The notes below the pieces were generated by a model, which had not been told where the DNA came from, made no database searches, and saw nothing but the letters and a program-made list of their open reading frames with translations. Shown here in pieces: positions 6,059 to 6,276 of a stretch of 6,276 nucleotides of DNA. This stretch comes from Planctomycetota bacterium. GTDB lineage: Bacteria; Planctomycetota; UBA8742; SKZP01; JAIOTL01. A program made the position numbers and the translations under genes. Position 1 is the stretch's first letter. Each line of letters starts with the position of its first letter. The stretch is from the NCBI GenBank assembly GCA_021106775.1, contig JAIOTL010000424.1, forward strand, positions 1 to 6,276, in the 5' to 3' direction.

Positions 6059-6090
6059 ACCACTGAAGCAGGTAAACCTACCTCAGTGGT
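6059..6090. repeat. Hairpin-forming inverted repeat containing module A, right copy
   Basis: An 8-bp perfect stem ACCACTGA/TCAGTGGT (6059-6066 and 6083-6090) is capped, after a 4-base bulge AGCA, by a 4-bp stem GGTA/TACC with loop AACC. It contains AAGCAGGTAAACCTACCT (6066-6083), the partner of the left copy at 1486-1503. On the minus strand CCACGAAGACAAAGAG (6106-6091) abuts it, resembling the CACGAAA array of the left spacer. No T-tract follows on either strand, so it is not a typical terminator. Confidence 0.55.
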
Positions 6091-6276
6091 CTCTTTGTCT
6101 TCGTGGCTAAAATCTTTGTAAGAAGGCGCAAGGCATCAATTTAGCGATAGTTAGCATTTTGCAGGCGTTATTCAGGTAAATTCGCTATACTTTGCTATTC
6201 ATTTGGTATGAAATCGATTCAGCACAAAATATGGACGAACTGCAATCATACAACTGCTTGTATAATGCTATTTCAC

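Larger units (their letters stand above)
5938..6276. other. Right-hand intergenic region, no convincing gene
   Basis: This holds the leader of the pseudopilin gene, an orphan Shine-Dalgarno-like AAAAGGAGG, a hairpin, and repeat modules shared with the left spacer. Short open stretches run off the right edge on both strands: plus from ATG 6208, and minus down to a TAG at 6185-6187. Neither has a ribosome binding site or recognisable sequence, so no gene is called. Beyond 6112 I see nothing else. Confidence 0.5.

Noticed and set aside
6185..6276. Open stretches running off the right edge (plus from ATG 6208; minus ending at 6185)
   Set aside because: Both are under 30 residues, lack ribosome binding sites and resemble nothing known. 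Without the sequence beyond the edge they cannot be supported.

Overview
The window reads as chromosomal DNA from an uncultured-type, probably Gram-negative-like bacterium. It carries two type IV pilus / type II secretion components, interleaved with secreted or membrane-anchored proteins that I cannot assign. Several starts have a GGAGG-type ribosome binding site. One protein has a lipobox, one a Sec signal peptide and one a prepilin signal. Intergenic strings such as ACCACGAAA-TACACGAAA resemble, from memory only, spacer repeats common in genomes of PVC-type and other environmental phyla. I cannot name the organism. There is no sign of phage, insertion sequences, CRISPR, tRNA or rRNA.

Layout from left to right. 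Bases 3-1415 (+) encode most of a GspE/PilB assembly ATPase, cut by the left edge. Bases 1416-1618 are a spacer with two repeat modules. Bases 1619-2314 (+) encode a HEAT-repeat lipoprotein. Bases 2330-3877 (-) encode a 515-residue exported protein of unknown function. Bases 3878-4008 are an AT-rich divergent spacer with a dyad. Bases 4009-4680 (+) encode a protein with a single C-terminal membrane anchor and an N-terminal helical region that may resemble the GspE N-domain. Bases 4696-5937 (-) encode a GspH/FimT-like pseudopilin interrupted by a large LamG (concanavalin A-like) domain. Bases 5938-6276 hold no convincing gene; they contain a hairpin and a further copy of the intergenic repeat modules.

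How the genes relate. The ATPase would power polymerisation of pilins or pseudopilins from the cytoplasmic face of the inner membrane, and the LamG pseudopilin is a plausible substrate or tip subunit of such a machine. The three genes between them all encode exported or membrane-attached proteins, so an envelope theme is likely, but a shared pathway is only inferred. Apart from the first two genes, orientation alternates, so this is not one operon. Both tail-to-tail pairs are separated by only 15 bp and have no visible terminator. Most striking are the LamG domain set inside a pseudopilin fold and the shared intergenic repeat modules near both ends.
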